A stretch of 64,000 bases of DNA from Gemmobacter aquatilis (GTDB lineage: Bacteria > Pseudomonadota > Alphaproteobacteria > Rhodobacterales > Rhodobacteraceae). The notes under the pieces were generated by a model. That model was not told where the DNA came from. It saw nothing but the letters and a program-made list of their open reading frames with translations, and searched no databases. Below, one piece after another: positions 41,711-54,539 of this stretch. Location of the stretch: assembly GCF_900110025.1 (NCBI RefSeq), contig NZ_FOCE01000013.1:20848-84847 (forward strand), written 5' to 3'. A program made the translations under genes and the position numbers. Each line of letters starts with the position of its first letter. The first letter of the stretch is position 1.

Positions 41711-42394
41711 ATGACTTATCGAGACATCAAGGCTGATATTCTGGAGCGGATATTGAACGGCACCTGGCCGCCGGGCAGCGCCGTGCCGAACGAACAGGAT
41801 CTGGCAGTTGAATATGGCGCGGCGCGGGCGACGGTGAACCGCGCCATGCGCGAACTCGTCGATGAGGGATTCGTTGAAAGGAAGCGCAAGGCGGGCACCC
41901 GGGTTCGTCTGACCCCGGTGCGTCAGGTGCGATTCGAGATCCCGTTGATCCGCAAGGAGATCGAGGAACAGGGCGCCGCCTACCGCTATGCGCTGATCCG
42001 GTCCGAGGTGATGCTGGCGCCCGACTGGTTGCGCGCCAGGCTGAACCTGAAGCCGGGGACCGAGGTGCTGCATCTGGTTTGCATGCATTTCGCCGATGGC
42101 AGGCCCTATCAGCTTGAGGATCGCTGGATCAACCTTGCCGCCACGCCGCAGGGCCGCGACTTTGATTTCTCGACTGTCGGCCCCAATGAGTGGCTGGTGC
42201 AGCAGGTGCCGTTTTCCGATGTGGAGATCAGCTTTTCGGCAACCGCCGCTGATCCCGAACAGGCGATGCTGCTGAACTGCCACGCGGGCGATGCCCTGTT
42301 CCGGGTAGAGCGGCAGACCACATGGCAGGATCAGGTGGTCACCTATGTCAGCCTGATCTACCGCCGCGACCATCGGATGACGACCCGCTACTGA
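41711..42394 (+). CDS. hutC: Histidine utilisation repressor (GntR/HutC family)
   Basis: 227 residues. The GntR winged helix-turn-helix is at the N-terminus (YRDIKADILERILNGTWPPGSAVPNEQDLA, then ATVNRAMRELVDEGFVERKRKAGTRV). The UTRA effector domain follows (HFADGRPYQLEDRWIN, LEWLVQQVP-like PNEWLVQQVPFSD, and the RVERQTTWQDQVVTYVSLIYRRD end). HutC proteins repress hut genes and respond to urocanate. It diverges from the ABC importer and converges on hutF with 17 bases between stops. The shared dyad motifs at four promoters of the neighbourhood are candidate HutC sites. Confidence 0.92.
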   Translation: MTYRDIKADILERILNGTWPPGSAVPNEQDLAVEYGAARATVNRAMRELVDEGFVERKRKAGTRVRLTPVRQVRFEIPLIRKEIEEQGAAYRYALIRSEVMLAPDWLRARLNLKPGTEVLHLVCMHFADGRPYQLEDRWINLAATPQGRDFDFSTVGPNEWLVQQVPFSDVEISFSATAADPEQAMLLNCHAGDALFRVERQTTWQDQVVTYVSLIYRRDHRMTTRY

Positions 42395-42411
42395 AGCGGG
42401 CCGCCGCTGTT

Positions 42412-43803
42412 TCAGGCCTCGGCCCGCAGGCTTTGCACTGCGGCGACATAGGCGCTGCGGATCGCGTCGCGGCGGATATGGCGACCGTCCTGCACCATAT
42501 GGCGGCCTGCCGACCACACATCGCGCACCATGCCGCTGTCGCCGGCAAAGGCAAAGCTGTCGGGGATGAAATCGCCCTGCAATCCGGTCAGATCCGGGTG
42601 ATCCATGTCGAAGGCCAGCAGATCGGCCCATTCCCCAACGGCAATGGCGCCTGCGCCGCGCCCGGCCGCCTGTGCCCCGCCGCGCGAGATCGCATCCATC
42701 AGGCGCCGCCCGGTGGACAGATCGGGGGTGGCAAAGGCCGCGCGGCTGTGGTCGCGCAGGCGCTGGCTGGTATCCAGTTGCCGCAGTTCTTCGGCCAGCG
42801 AGATGCGGATATTGCTGTCCGACCCGAGGGAGATCGCCCCGCCTGCCTCGGCCCAGCGGATGCCGTCAAAGATGCCGTCGCCGAGGCTCGCCTCGGTCAG
42901 CGGGCACAGGCCTGCCACCGCGCCGCTGCGGGCAAGGGCGATGGTTTCCGCAGGCAACATGCGGGTGCAATGGATCAGGCACCATTGCGGCGACAAGTCC
43001 AGATTGCCCAATGCCCATTCGACCGGGCGCGCGCCGGTGGCGCCCAGCACCTCGTCCACCTCGGCCTGCTGTTCGGCCAGATGCATGTGAACCGGGCCGT
43101 CGCCCGCCAGCGCCACGGTGGCCGCCAGATCGCGCGCCGCCACCGCGCGCAGCGAATGCGGCGCCACGCCGATGCGGGTATCACCCGGCAGGCTGGCCAG
43201 GGCCTGCCGCGCGCCATCGAACAGCCGGGCAAAGCGGTCGGCGTCATTGCCGAATCGCAACTGGCCGCCGTTCAGCGCGCGGCCATCGCAGCCGCCTTGC
43301 TGATAATGCACCGGCAGCAGCGTCAGGCCGATGCCGGTCTGTTCGGCGGCGGCGGCGATGCGGGCCGAGAGTTCGGCCAGATTGTCATAGGTCTGCCCGC
43401 CCGGCGCATGGTGCAGATAATGGAATTCCACATTGGCGCCAAAGCCCGCCTCCAGCATTTCCATCTGCACATAGGCGGCAATCGCTTGCACCTGATCGGG
43501 GGTGATGCGGTCCAGAAAGCGATACATCAATTGCCGCCAGCTCCAGAAACTGTCGCTCTGCGCCGCGCTGCGCCGTTCGGTCAGCCCGGCCATTGCGCGC
43601 TGGAAGGAATGGGAATGGGTGTTGGCGGGGGCGTGAACGATCACCTCGCGCCGCAGGGCATGTGCCGGGGCGGGGCCGCGTTCGATGCGGGCGATCCGGC
43701 CATCTGCACCGATTTGCAGCGCCACATTCTGTGCCCAGCCATCGGGCAAAAGCACCTGTCTGGCCCAGAGAACGACCGCTTCCTTGGAACTGAAATCTGC
43801 CAT
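42412..43803 (-). CDS. hutF: Formimidoylglutamate deiminase
   Basis: 463 residues of the amidohydrolase superfamily. It hydrolyses N-formimidoyl-L-glutamate to N-formylglutamate and ammonia. Metal and active-site motifs are [23 protein letters not shown] with the preceding [26 protein letters not shown] and [10 protein letters not shown]. Its presence together with hutG means the five-step hut pathway (formylglutamate route). It diverges from hutI across a 68-base region with a dyad operator. No strong ribosome site precedes the ATG at 43803. Confidence 0.94.
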   Translation of the reverse strand: MADFSSKEAVVLWARQVLLPDGWAQNVALQIGADGRIARIERGPAPAHALRREVIVHAPANTHSHSFQRAMAGLTERRSAAQSDSFWSWRQLMYRFLDRITPDQVQAIAAYVQMEMLEAGFGANVEFHYLHHAPGGQTYDNLAELSARIAAAAEQTGIGLTLLPVHYQQGGCDGRALNGGQLRFGNDADRFARLFDGARQALASLPGDTRIGVAPHSLRAVAARDLAATVALAGDGPVHMHLAEQQAEVDEVLGATGARPVEWALGNLDLSPQWCLIHCTRMLPAETIALARSGAVAGLCPLTEASLGDGIFDGIRWAEAGGAISLGSDSNIRISLAEELRQLDTSQRLRDHSRAAFATPDLSTGRRLMDAISRGGAQAAGRGAGAIAVGEWADLLAFDMDHPDLTGLQGDFIPDSFAFAGDSGMVRDVWSAGRHMVQDGRHIRRDAIRSAYVAAVQSLRAEA

Positions 43804-43822
43804 GTGACGACTCGCTTGACAT

Positions 43823-43840
43823 ATTATGTCTGCTCATAAT
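43823..43840. promoter_or_regulatory. Shared dyad motif between hutF and hutI (best copy)
   Basis: ATTATG-TCTGCT-CATAAT is a perfect inverted repeat, directly after a TTGACA -35-like hexamer (43816-43821) reading toward hutI. Related copies are at 34667, 35742 and 41571. A repressor bound here would block both divergent hut promoters. Confidence 0.7.
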
Positions 43841-43871
43841 AGCGTTTGGCGTGGATATAACAAGGCAAACC

Positions 43872-45061
43872 ATGCTGCTCGCTGATCTCACCCTTGTCTC
43901 ACCGGAAAACGGCACCGATTGTGGCGTTGTTCCTGATGCCGCCATCGCCATCGCGGATGGCCGCATTGTCTGGGCCGGGCCTGCCGCCGATCTGCCCGCC
44001 GCCCATAACGACCTGCCGCGGCAGTCGCTGGGCGGGCGACTGGTCACCCCCGGCCTGATCGACTGCCATACCCATCTGGTCTATGGCGGCGACCGCGCCC
44101 GCGAGTTCGACATGCGTCTGAACGGTGCGGGCTATGAAGAAATCGCCCGCGCGGGCGGTGGCATCCTGTCCACGGTCCGCGCCACCCGCGCCGCGACCGA
44201 GGCAGAGCTGCTGGCCAGCACCCTGACCCGCGCCGATCATCTGATCGCCGAGGGGGTCACCACCGTTGAAATCAAGTCCGGCTATGGGCTTGATATTGAG
44301 ACCGAGCTGAAAATGCTGCGCGTGGCTCGGCAGATCGCGCAGGAACGGCCGCTTCGCGTGGTCACCACCTGGCTTGCCGCCCATGCGCTGCCGCCGGAAT
44401 TCGCGGCGGATCGGACGGGCTATATCGACCGCGTGGTGATCGCCGGAATGGAGGCCGCACAGGCCGAGGGGTTGATTGATGCCGTGGACGGGTTCTGCGA
44501 AGGCATCGCCTTTTCTGCCGCCGAGATGGACCGCATCTTTGCCCATGCCGCAACGCTGGGCCTGCCGGTGAAACTTCATGCCGAACAGCTTTCGGATCTG
44601 GACGGGGCCGCGCTGGCCGCCCGGCATGGCGCGCTTTCGGTCGATCATCTGGAATGGCTCAGCGACAGCGGCATTGCCGCGCTAACCGCTTCGGGCACCG
44701 TGGCGGTGATGCTGCCGGGCGCCTTCTACACTTTGCGCGAAACAAAACTGCCGCCGATCGCCGCGCTGCGCGCCGCCGGGGTGCCGATGGCGCTGGCGAC
44801 CGACAGCAACCCCGGCACCTCGCCGCTGACCTCGGCACTTGTCACCATGAACATGGGCGCGACCCTGTTCCGCATGACGCCGACCGAATGTCTGGCAGGC
44901 TTTACCGTCAACGCCGCCCGCGCGCTGGGGCTGGCCGACCGGGGCCGCATCGCGGCCGGTCAGATTGCCGATCTTGCCGTGTGGAACATCACCCATCCGG
45001 CCGAACTTTCCTATCGCATCGGGTTCAACCCGCTTCATTCCCGCATCTTCGGAGGCACGCC

Positions 45062-45074
<13 letters not shown>
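43872..45074 (+). CDS. hutI: Imidazolonepropionase
   Basis: A 400-residue amidohydrolase that converts imidazolonepropionate to formimidoylglutamate. The zinc motif is in [63 protein letters not shown] and [11 protein letters not shown] are all family signatures. The ATG at 43872 follows ACAAGG; the frame also opens at a GTG at 43851 that lies too close to the operator. The last 13 bases overlap hutH. Confidence 0.95.
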
Positions 45075-46620
<1,546 letters not shown>

Positions 46621-46624
<4 letters not shown>

Positions 46625-47427
46625 CGCCGGTTCAGGTTCAGCGCGGCGACAGCCCGGTCATTCTGGGACTGCCGCATACCGGCACCTGGCTGCCCGATCC
46701 CGTCCGCGCCGGGCTGAATGCCCGTGGCCGGGTGCTGGCCGATACCGACTGGCATGTGGAGCGGCTGTATGACGGGCTGCTGCCGGGGGCGACCACGGTG
46801 CGGGCCACCTTCCACCGCTATGTCATCGACGCCAATCGCGGGCCGGAAGATGAAAGCCTTTATCCCGGCCAGAACACCACCGGGCTGGTGCCGCTGACCG
46901 ATTTCGACGGTGCGCCGATCTGGGATACCCCGCCGGATGCCGCCGGGATCGCCGCGCGGCTGGACGCCTTCCACACCCCCTATCACGCGGCCCTGCGGGC
47001 CGAGGTGGCGCGGGTGCGCGCCAAACATGGCGTGGCGATCCTGTTCGATTGCCATTCCATCCGGTCGGTCATCCCCTTCCTGTTCGATGGCGTGCTGCCC
47101 GATTTCAACATCGGCACTGTCGGCGGGCAAAGCTGCGATCCGCTGATCGAGGCCACCACCCTGCGGCTCTGTCAGGCCAGCGGTCGCAGCACCGTGCTGA
47201 ACGGGCGGTTCAAGGGCGGCTGGACCACCCGCCATTATGGCAACCCCGCTGCGGGCGTGCATGCGATCCAGATGGAACTGGCGCAATCCAGCCATCTGGA
47301 AACCGAACAGCCGCCCTTCGCCTATGATCCCACCCGCGCGGCCAGCCTGCGCGCCACGCTGGCCGGGTTGCTGCGGGCGCTGGCCGATCTTGCCCCAGCC
47401 CTCACCGCACAGGAAACCGCCCGATGA
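46621..47427 (+). CDS. hutG: N-formylglutamate deformylase
   Basis: 268 residues of the N-formylglutamate amidohydrolase family. It releases formate and glutamate, the last hut step. Visible motifs are [50 protein letters not shown] (three fragments of the substrate pocket), [10 protein letters not shown] (metal site) and [22 protein letters not shown]. It starts ATGA-overlapped with hutH and ends ATGA-overlapped with the CoA-transferase, so the next two genes are co-translated members of the hut operon. Confidence 0.94.
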
Positions 47428-48617
47428 AACCGCTGTCCGGTATCCGCATCCTTGATCTGACCCGGGTTCTGGCCGGGCCATTCTGCACCGCGATCCTGGC
47501 CGATCTGGGGGCCGAGGTCATCAAGCTGGAACCGCCGCAGGGCGATGACTATCGCCATGTCGGCCCGTTCCTGTCGGGAGAATCCGCGCTGTTTGCGCTG
47601 AACAACCGGGGCAAGCAATCCGTTGTCGTCGATCTGAAGGCAGAGGAGGGGCGCGCGCTGGCGCTGAAACTGGCGGCCAAGTCGGATGTAGTGGTGGAAA
47701 ACTTCCGCCCCGGCGTTGCCGACCGGCTGGGCATCGGCGCCGCCGCCTTGCGCGCGGCCAATCCGGCGCTGATCGTCGCCTCGATCTCGGGGTTCGGGCA
47801 GCAGGGCCCGGCCGCCGATCTGCCCGCCTATGATGTGGTGGTGCAGGCCATGTCGGGCTGGATGGATGCCACCGGCGAGGAAGGTGGCACGCCGATGCGC
47901 ACCGGCGAGGCGATCGGCGATGTGGCCGCCGGGCTTTATGCCGTGATCGGCATTCTGGCCGCCCTTCTGGGTCGGTCGGCCCATGGCGGCGCCCATGTCG
48001 ATATCGCCATGATGGATTGCCTGGTCGCCATGCTGCCCACCAGTCATGCCCTGCAGCATTACGCGGGCCAGCCTGTGACGCGCACCGGCAACCGCCATCC
48101 GCTGTCCACCCCGTTCGGGGCCTTCCGCAGCGCCGATGGCCAGATCATCATCGCCGTGCTGGGCCACCGCCAGTTTGCCGGGCTGTGCGCGCTGATGGGG
48201 CAGCCCGGCCTTGCCGCCGACCCGCGTTTTGCCAGCGACGAGGCGCGCACCGCGCATGAACCCGTGCTGCGCGCCCTGATCGAAGGCTGGACCACCACCC
48301 TGACGACCGAGGCGCTGATCGCCAGCCTGCGCGCGGCGGGCATTCCCACCGCGCCGATCCAGACCCTGGCGCAGGCGCTGCAAAGCCCGCATGCGCAGGC
48401 GCGGGGTCTGGTCGCGGATCTGCCGCATCACCGGCTTGGCCACAGCCCTGTGGCAGGCCAGCCGATCCGTTTCGACGGGCAGAAACCGCTGTCCGCCACC
48501 GGCGCGCCCGCGCTTGGCGGCGATACCCGCCCCGTGCTGACCGCGCTGGGGCTGACCCCCGACCAGATTGCCGGGCTGATCGCCGCAGGCATCGTGCAGG
48601 AGAATGACCTTGGCTGA
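47424..48617 (+). CDS. Family III CoA-transferase (CaiB/BaiF type) inside the hut operon
   Basis: 397 residues. The N-terminal signature is GIRILDLTRVLAGPFCTAILADLGAEVIKLE (given in parts), followed by SVVVDLKAEEGR, VVENFRPGVADRLGIG, the catalytic aspartate in HVDIAMMDCLVAMLP and the small domain RFASDEARTAHEPVLRALI. Such enzymes move CoA between acyl-CoA and free acid. Its ATG overlaps hutG by 4 bases and its end overlaps the acyl-CoA dehydrogenase by 14, so all are one transcript leading to hutU. No standard hut step needs CoA. The simplest role is activating imidazolepropionate with urocanyl-CoA as donor (inference). Confidence 0.92.
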   Translation: MKPLSGIRILDLTRVLAGPFCTAILADLGAEVIKLEPPQGDDYRHVGPFLSGESALFALNNRGKQSVVVDLKAEEGRALALKLAAKSDVVVENFRPGVADRLGIGAAALRAANPALIVASISGFGQQGPAADLPAYDVVVQAMSGWMDATGEEGGTPMRTGEAIGDVAAGLYAVIGILAALLGRSAHGGAHVDIAMMDCLVAMLPTSHALQHYAGQPVTRTGNRHPLSTPFGAFRSADGQIIIAVLGHRQFAGLCALMGQPGLAADPRFASDEARTAHEPVLRALIEGWTTTLTTEALIASLRAAGIPTAPIQTLAQALQSPHAQARGLVADLPHHRLGHSPVAGQPIRFDGQKPLSATGAPALGGDTRPVLTALGLTPDQIAGLIAAGIVQENDLG

Positions 48618-49752
48618 TTACTCCCATCTGCTGGATGACACGGAACGCGGCTTCCTGGACATGCTGAGCCGCTTTGCCGCCGAAGAAATCGCGCCCCATG
48701 CGGCGAAAACCGATGAAAGCGCCACCTTCGTTCACAGCCAGATTGCCGCTCTGGCTGCAACAGGGATGATGGGCGCGAACCTGCCCGAAGCCTGGGGCGG
48801 CGCGGATATTTCGGCCCATGCGCTGTTCGAAGGCGTGGCGACCATCGCCGGGGCCTGCGCCTCGACCGTATCGGCGCTGACGGCGCATTATCTGGCGACA
48901 GACTCGCTTCTGATCGGCGGCGATGATGCGCTGCGCGCGCGCCTTCTGCCCGCCACCGCCGAAGGCCGGTTGCTGGGCGCCTTCGGTCTGACCGAACCGA
49001 ATGCCGGTTCCGACCCCGGCGACATGCGGACACGGGCGCAGCGCGAAGGCGACGGCTGGCGCATCCGGGGCCGCAAATGCTTTATCTCCAATGGCGGCGT
49101 GGCCGATTTCATCGTGGTCTATGCAGTGACCGATCCGGCGGCGGCGCATCGCGGCATTTCGGCCTTCGTGCTGGAAAAGGGCACGGCCGGGCTGGTGCCG
49201 GGCCGGGTTGAACAGACCATGGGCCTGCGCGGTGGTCATGTCTGGGAACTGGACATCGACTGCCATGTGCCCGATGCCAACCGCGTCGGCGCCGAAGGCA
49301 CGGGCTTCCGCACCGCGATGAAGGTGCTGGACAATGGCCGGGTGGAGGTGGCGGCCATGTGCGTGGGCATCGCCCGCGCCGCGCTGACCGCCGCGCGCGA
49401 CTGGGCCAAGACCCGGATCATCGGCGGCGAGCCCTTGGCCAACCGGCAGGGCATCCGCTGGATGCTGGCCGATATGGAGACCGATCTGGCCGCCGCCGAA
49501 CTTCTGGGCCATGAGGCTGCCCGCCAGCGCCATGCCGGGCAGCGCTTCACCGCCGCCGCCAGCCGCGCCAAGCTGTTCGCCTCGGAGGCGGCCGGGCGCA
49601 TCGCCGATCAGGCGATCCAGATCCACGGCGGCTATGGCTATACCCGCGATTTCCCTCTGGAACGCCATGCCCGCGATCTGCGGATCATGCGGATCTACGA
49701 AGGGTCTTCCGAAATCCAACGCAATATCATTTCCGGCCTTATGCTCGCCTGA
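48604..49752 (+). CDS. Acyl-CoA dehydrogenase inside the hut operon
   Basis: 382 residues with the full acyl-CoA dehydrogenase pattern: GAFGLTEPNAGSDPGDMRT, RKCFISNGGVADF, GRVEVAAMCVGIARAAL, QIHGGYGYTRDFPLERHARD and RIMRIYEGSSEIQRNII with the catalytic glutamate in YEGS. It starts 14 bases inside the CoA-transferase gene and ends 15 bases before hutU. Oxidation of a saturated acyl-CoA side chain next to urocanate hydratase suggests imidazolepropionyl-CoA to urocanyl-CoA, but short-chain acyl-CoA substrates are possible. Electron acceptor would be ETF, not encoded here. Confidence 0.93.
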   Translation: MTLADYSHLLDDTERGFLDMLSRFAAEEIAPHAAKTDESATFVHSQIAALAATGMMGANLPEAWGGADISAHALFEGVATIAGACASTVSALTAHYLATDSLLIGGDDALRARLLPATAEGRLLGAFGLTEPNAGSDPGDMRTRAQREGDGWRIRGRKCFISNGGVADFIVVYAVTDPAAAHRGISAFVLEKGTAGLVPGRVEQTMGLRGGHVWELDIDCHVPDANRVGAEGTGFRTAMKVLDNGRVEVAAMCVGIARAALTAARDWAKTRIIGGEPLANRQGIRWMLADMETDLAAAELLGHEAARQRHAGQRFTAAASRAKLFASEAAGRIADQAIQIHGGYGYTRDFPLERHARDLRIMRIYEGSSEIQRNIISGLMLA

Positions 49753-49767
49753 GAAGGGAACGACACG

Positions 49768-51446
<1,679 letters not shown>

Positions 51447-51450
<4 letters not shown>

Positions 51451-51986
51451 GCGGCGTCTATCCTGTGGCGGAACGGGTGTTCCGCCCGTGGAAGAACGGC
51501 GGCGGGCAGACGGCAGAGATTGCCGTTTCACCCGCCGGGGCCGGGTTCGGCGATTTCGACTGGCGGATTTCCACCGCAATTGTCGCGGCCGACGGCCCGT
51601 TTTCCTGCTTTCCCGAGGTGGATCGCGTTCTGACCGTGATCGAAGGCGGCGCCATGCGGTTGCAGGTGTCCGGGCAGGGGCATCTGCTGGATGCAGCCAG
51701 CCCGCCGCTGGCCTTTGCGGGAGAGGCGCCTTGCACGGCCGAACTGCTCGCCGGGTCGCTGCTGGATTTCAACGTGATGACGCGCCGCCCGCTGCGGGCC
51801 GTGGTCACGCGCGGGCTGCTGGCCGTGCCAGAGCCGGGCGCGCTGGCCCGGCTGGCGCTGCTGCTGGAACCCGGCGCCGGGCTGGATCGGCTGGATCTGG
51901 TCGATCTGGATGCCTGCGATCCGGCGCTGCACGCCGCCCTGTCAGGGGTGCAGGCCCTGACGGTGACGATCCACGGCCCCGCATGA
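51447..51986 (+). CDS. hutD: HutD family protein
   Basis: 179 residues from a GTG at 51447 that overlaps the hutU stop. It is a cupin-like HutD protein: [47 protein letters not shown] and [13 protein letters not shown] are the family hallmarks. HutD is widely found in hut operons and has been proposed to moderate hut expression by binding formylglutamate; its biochemical role is not settled. It is the last gene of the operon, and decayed mobile-element sequence begins right behind it. Confidence 0.92.
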
Positions 51987-52150
51987 CCCCGCGCGCAAGT
52001 GCCGCCAGCAGGTCGAAGATGGTGCCGCCCCTCGCCCCGCTGGCGCTGGTCCCGATGTTCGAGACCGTGCGCTGCCAATTGCCTGCACGCGAGGCCAGTT
52101 CGGCTTGCGTCAGGTTTCGGGCCTGTCGCGCTTGGCGAAGAGCGGTGCCT
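51975..52150 (-). pseudogene. XRE/HipB-like helix-turn-helix fragment
   Basis: A minus-strand frame reads LGTALRQARQARNLTQAEL, ASRAGNWQRTVSNI and ARGGTIFDLLAALA, which matches the DNA-binding part of HipB-type XRE proteins. It has no own start: its 5' end is the C-terminus of an IS481-type transposase remnant. The frame runs on into hutD on the opposite strand. It is a truncated regulator, probably of a former toxin-antitoxin pair. Confidence 0.6.
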
Positions 52151-52259
52151 AGGTGTTCAGTCCCGGCCTCTGATGGATCGGGTTTAGGATGAATCGATCT
52201 GGCTCTGATGTCCAGATTTTGCAGATGTATTCGTAGGGTGTGAGGCCGCGACGCTGCCG
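52149..52259 (-). mobile_element. IS481-family transposase C-terminal remnant
   Basis: The minus-strand frame encodes RGLTPYEYICKIWTSEPDRF followed by ILNPIHQRPGLNT and a stop at 52149, the characteristic end of IS481-type transposases. Nothing upstream in this frame matches, so about 35 codons remain. Confidence 0.75.
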
Positions 52260-53235
52260 GGGTCGATGTCGTCGATCGGTCGGGCAAAACCTGCGAGGAC
52301 GAGGTCGAGGGTGCGACATGTCTGGTCCGCGTCGCTCAACATATAATGGACGGCGGGATGGCCCGCGATCGTCTTGCCCCCCGCCGACGGATCGCCGCGA
52401 AGTCCCGGGCCTAGGTCAACCCGCGCGACATACCTCCGGCGCCGATAGCCAGAAGGCCGATCATGTCCAGCTTGAGGATACGGCCAAAGAGGGCGCGGGA
52501 CTGACCATCCGGGACAGAAAGAAGACCAAGCCCGGTCGGGGGCCTCGAGACCTGAAAGGCACGGGCCTCGTCCAACCCGTGCTGAGCGGAGAGTGACCGC
52601 AGCCTGAGGTCACCGCGCGTCAGCAGTTACCAGTGAATTTCGCCTTCCTGCCAGACCGGCCACAGAAGTGTTTCCCATGAGGCGGGGACCACGAAGGAAA
52701 CCTCGTGTTCGCCCCGGTCCAGCCAATCGGCCAGCAAGGCAGAGCCTTCGGCGTCAAGCCGATGCCCGGCCAGCAACGCCCAAGGGCGTTACGCGCCAAG
52801 CCGTAGTGTCCGGTCGGGATCAGAACTGTGCCGAGACTGGTCACTCCTGTCAGGGAGTGGCCAAGACTTTGCAACAGGTGGCGGGCAAAGGCCAGACGAT
52901 GCCAAAGAAAGGCGGTCCCGACATTGACCCGCCCCGCCATCCGGCGCGGGCAACAGGTCAAGCTCCACCGCCTCATGCGTCAACTGTTCGGGCCTGCAAT
53001 CGACAGTGGCACTTCGGGGCGCGCAACGGCAGCGGCGATCCGGTCATCGGCAAAGGCTGCGACACAGTCCAGCAAAGAGGCGATGACCGCTCGCCCTCCT
53101 CCGGGCGGGTGTTCGCCTGAAATAGCCCATCCGCCGAAGCCGAGATATCGCCAAGCAAGACAAAAAATTCATTTTAGGGGACATTACCCGGAAATTTGGC
53201 CGGATCAGCTTCTGAAAGGCCCACAGTGAGATAGA
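52260..53235. other. Decayed accessory sequence without an intact gene
   Basis: No intact gene. Coding-like minus-strand pieces remain. One around 52255-52400 contains AGHPAVHYMLSDADQTCRTL. Another ends at 52627 with ADWLDRGEHEVSFVVPASWE and TLLWPVWQEGEIHW; its upstream part (to about 52983, MTHEAVELDLLPAPDGG) is in other frames. A third, around 52990-53110, reads IASLLDCVAAFADDRIAAAV and ARPEVPLSIAGPNS. I do not recognise these families. Frame changes and in-frame stops show decay. Confidence 0.5.
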
Positions 53236-53750
53236 AAGCGGTCAACCTGACCTTCGCCTTCACCTCTTTCCGCGTCAGCCAAACACTGGAGGAAACTATC
53301 GTCACTGTCGATGACAGCGGGTTTCCCGCCGATATCCGTCGCTTGGTCATCGAGCGTGATTGCGCTGCGGTGATCTGTATACAGCGCGACCTGCCCCGAA
53401 CTCGCCAGCGGCCACGGCGGTCCACTTCGCCTTCACGGCCCCGATTGACCCGAAGCATCACCAGGCGATGCTGGGCCTGCGACTGCGGTTCGGCGCGACA
53501 AGCTCGCAGATCATGCTGCGCAACGATCTGCTACTGACGCCGCTGCCACAGCACAATGAAACTGCCTGTTGCGCGGCCGAGGAGCAGTGCCGCATCGAAC
53601 TCGACCGCCTGCGCACGGGCCTGACGATGTCCAGCCGCATCCGCGACCGCCTGATTCGCGAGTGTGACCGCATGCCCGGCATCGGCGCCGTGGCGCAAGA
53701 TCTTGCCATGACCCCTCGCACGCTGCGAAGGCGGCTCGATCTGGAGCGTT
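53236..53750 (+). pseudogene. AraC-family regulator, frameshifted and truncated
   Basis: Frame one (53236 to about 53390) reads LTFAFTSFRVSQTLEETIV and PADIRRLVIERDCAAVICIQ. The homologous reading then shifts to VHFAFTAPIDPKHHQAMLGL, QIMLRNDLLLTPLPQ and the first helix-turn-helix DLAMTPRTLRRRLDLE near 53745. This resembles AraC regulators with an arabinose-binding-like N-terminal domain. The N-terminus, the second half of the DNA-binding domain and one base are missing. Confidence 0.6.
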
Positions 53751-53869
53751 GGCAGGGGGTGACACCGCTGACCTATCGGAAAACTGCCGAAAATCAGCGG
53801 GAAAGCCGTGGATTGATGCAGAAGCACGCCTTTGAACTGGATCGAGATTAAGGCAGGGAGCCCGTCTCC

Positions 53870-54215
53870 ACCATCACCCTTTCGCGGAAGATTTTGACAG
53901 GTGTTCGGAAACCAGAGCACTTTCTGGGCGTGATCGCTGCCCGTCATATGCTTGGACTTCCGGCTGGGGATGATCTGGGTGCCGTTCTGGCGCATCAGGC
54001 GGCCCACCCGGCGCTGACCGACGCGCAGACCCAACCCCTCGGCCATGCGCGCCTGGCGTGATTACCCAGACTTGGCCGGTGCTTCCAGGCATGGAACCCG
54101 CGCTCTGAGACGCCCCTCAGACGGCACAGATGGCTGCAGCCTCATGCTCTTTCAGAATGCTGATGATCCGGTCTTCGGTGACCCTGCTGCGCTTCATCCC
54201 CGATCCTTTCGGATG
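53870..54215 (-). mobile_element. IS3-family remnant (deleted orfA/orfB)
   Basis: An orfA start at 54197 gives MKRSRVTEDRIISILKEHEAAAICAV and then a stop at 54117. After a deletion, orfB pieces follow: GFHAWKHRPS, then from 54046 MAEGLGLRVGQRRVGRLMRQ, NGTQIIPSRKSK. These are the N-terminal portions of the two overlapping IS3 transposase genes. Only about a quarter of a normal element is left. Confidence 0.75.
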
Positions 54216-54539
54216 GGCCAGAGTCTTCCTCGAACTGAATGGGTTGGTGGCGCAACGTCACTCCCGTTGGATGTCGCTGCAGACTCGGCCCCTGAACTGC
54301 CTTCCCCCTGCATCAGCCCGGAAATCTGCGGCGAAGATCTTGCCGCAGCCTTTCATGTTTCGACAACAGGGGACCGACACTTGGATCAGGCTCGACCACG
54401 GGGTGTCGTTCGAACCGGCAGGCTGGATGTGTCGAAGGGTGAGATCCGCCGCTGCGAGACATTGCCCATCGCGTGAAAGGGCCATTGCGGTGGCGCGCGG
54501 GATGTGACAATCGCGCTCGTTCCCGCAACTGCAAGACCG
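54216..54539. other. Gap without recognised gene
   Basis: 324 bases between the IS3 remnant and the next small gene. Several frames are open by base composition only; no domain, ribosome site or clear regulatory motif was recognised. Confidence 0.5.

Noticed and set aside
47424..49752. The CoA-transferase and acyl-CoA dehydrogenase as an unrelated glutarate or carnitine module inserted by chance
   Set aside because: Not fully excluded, but the 4-base and 14-base overlaps with hutG and each other and the 15-base gap to hutU argue for functional integration with the hut pathway.
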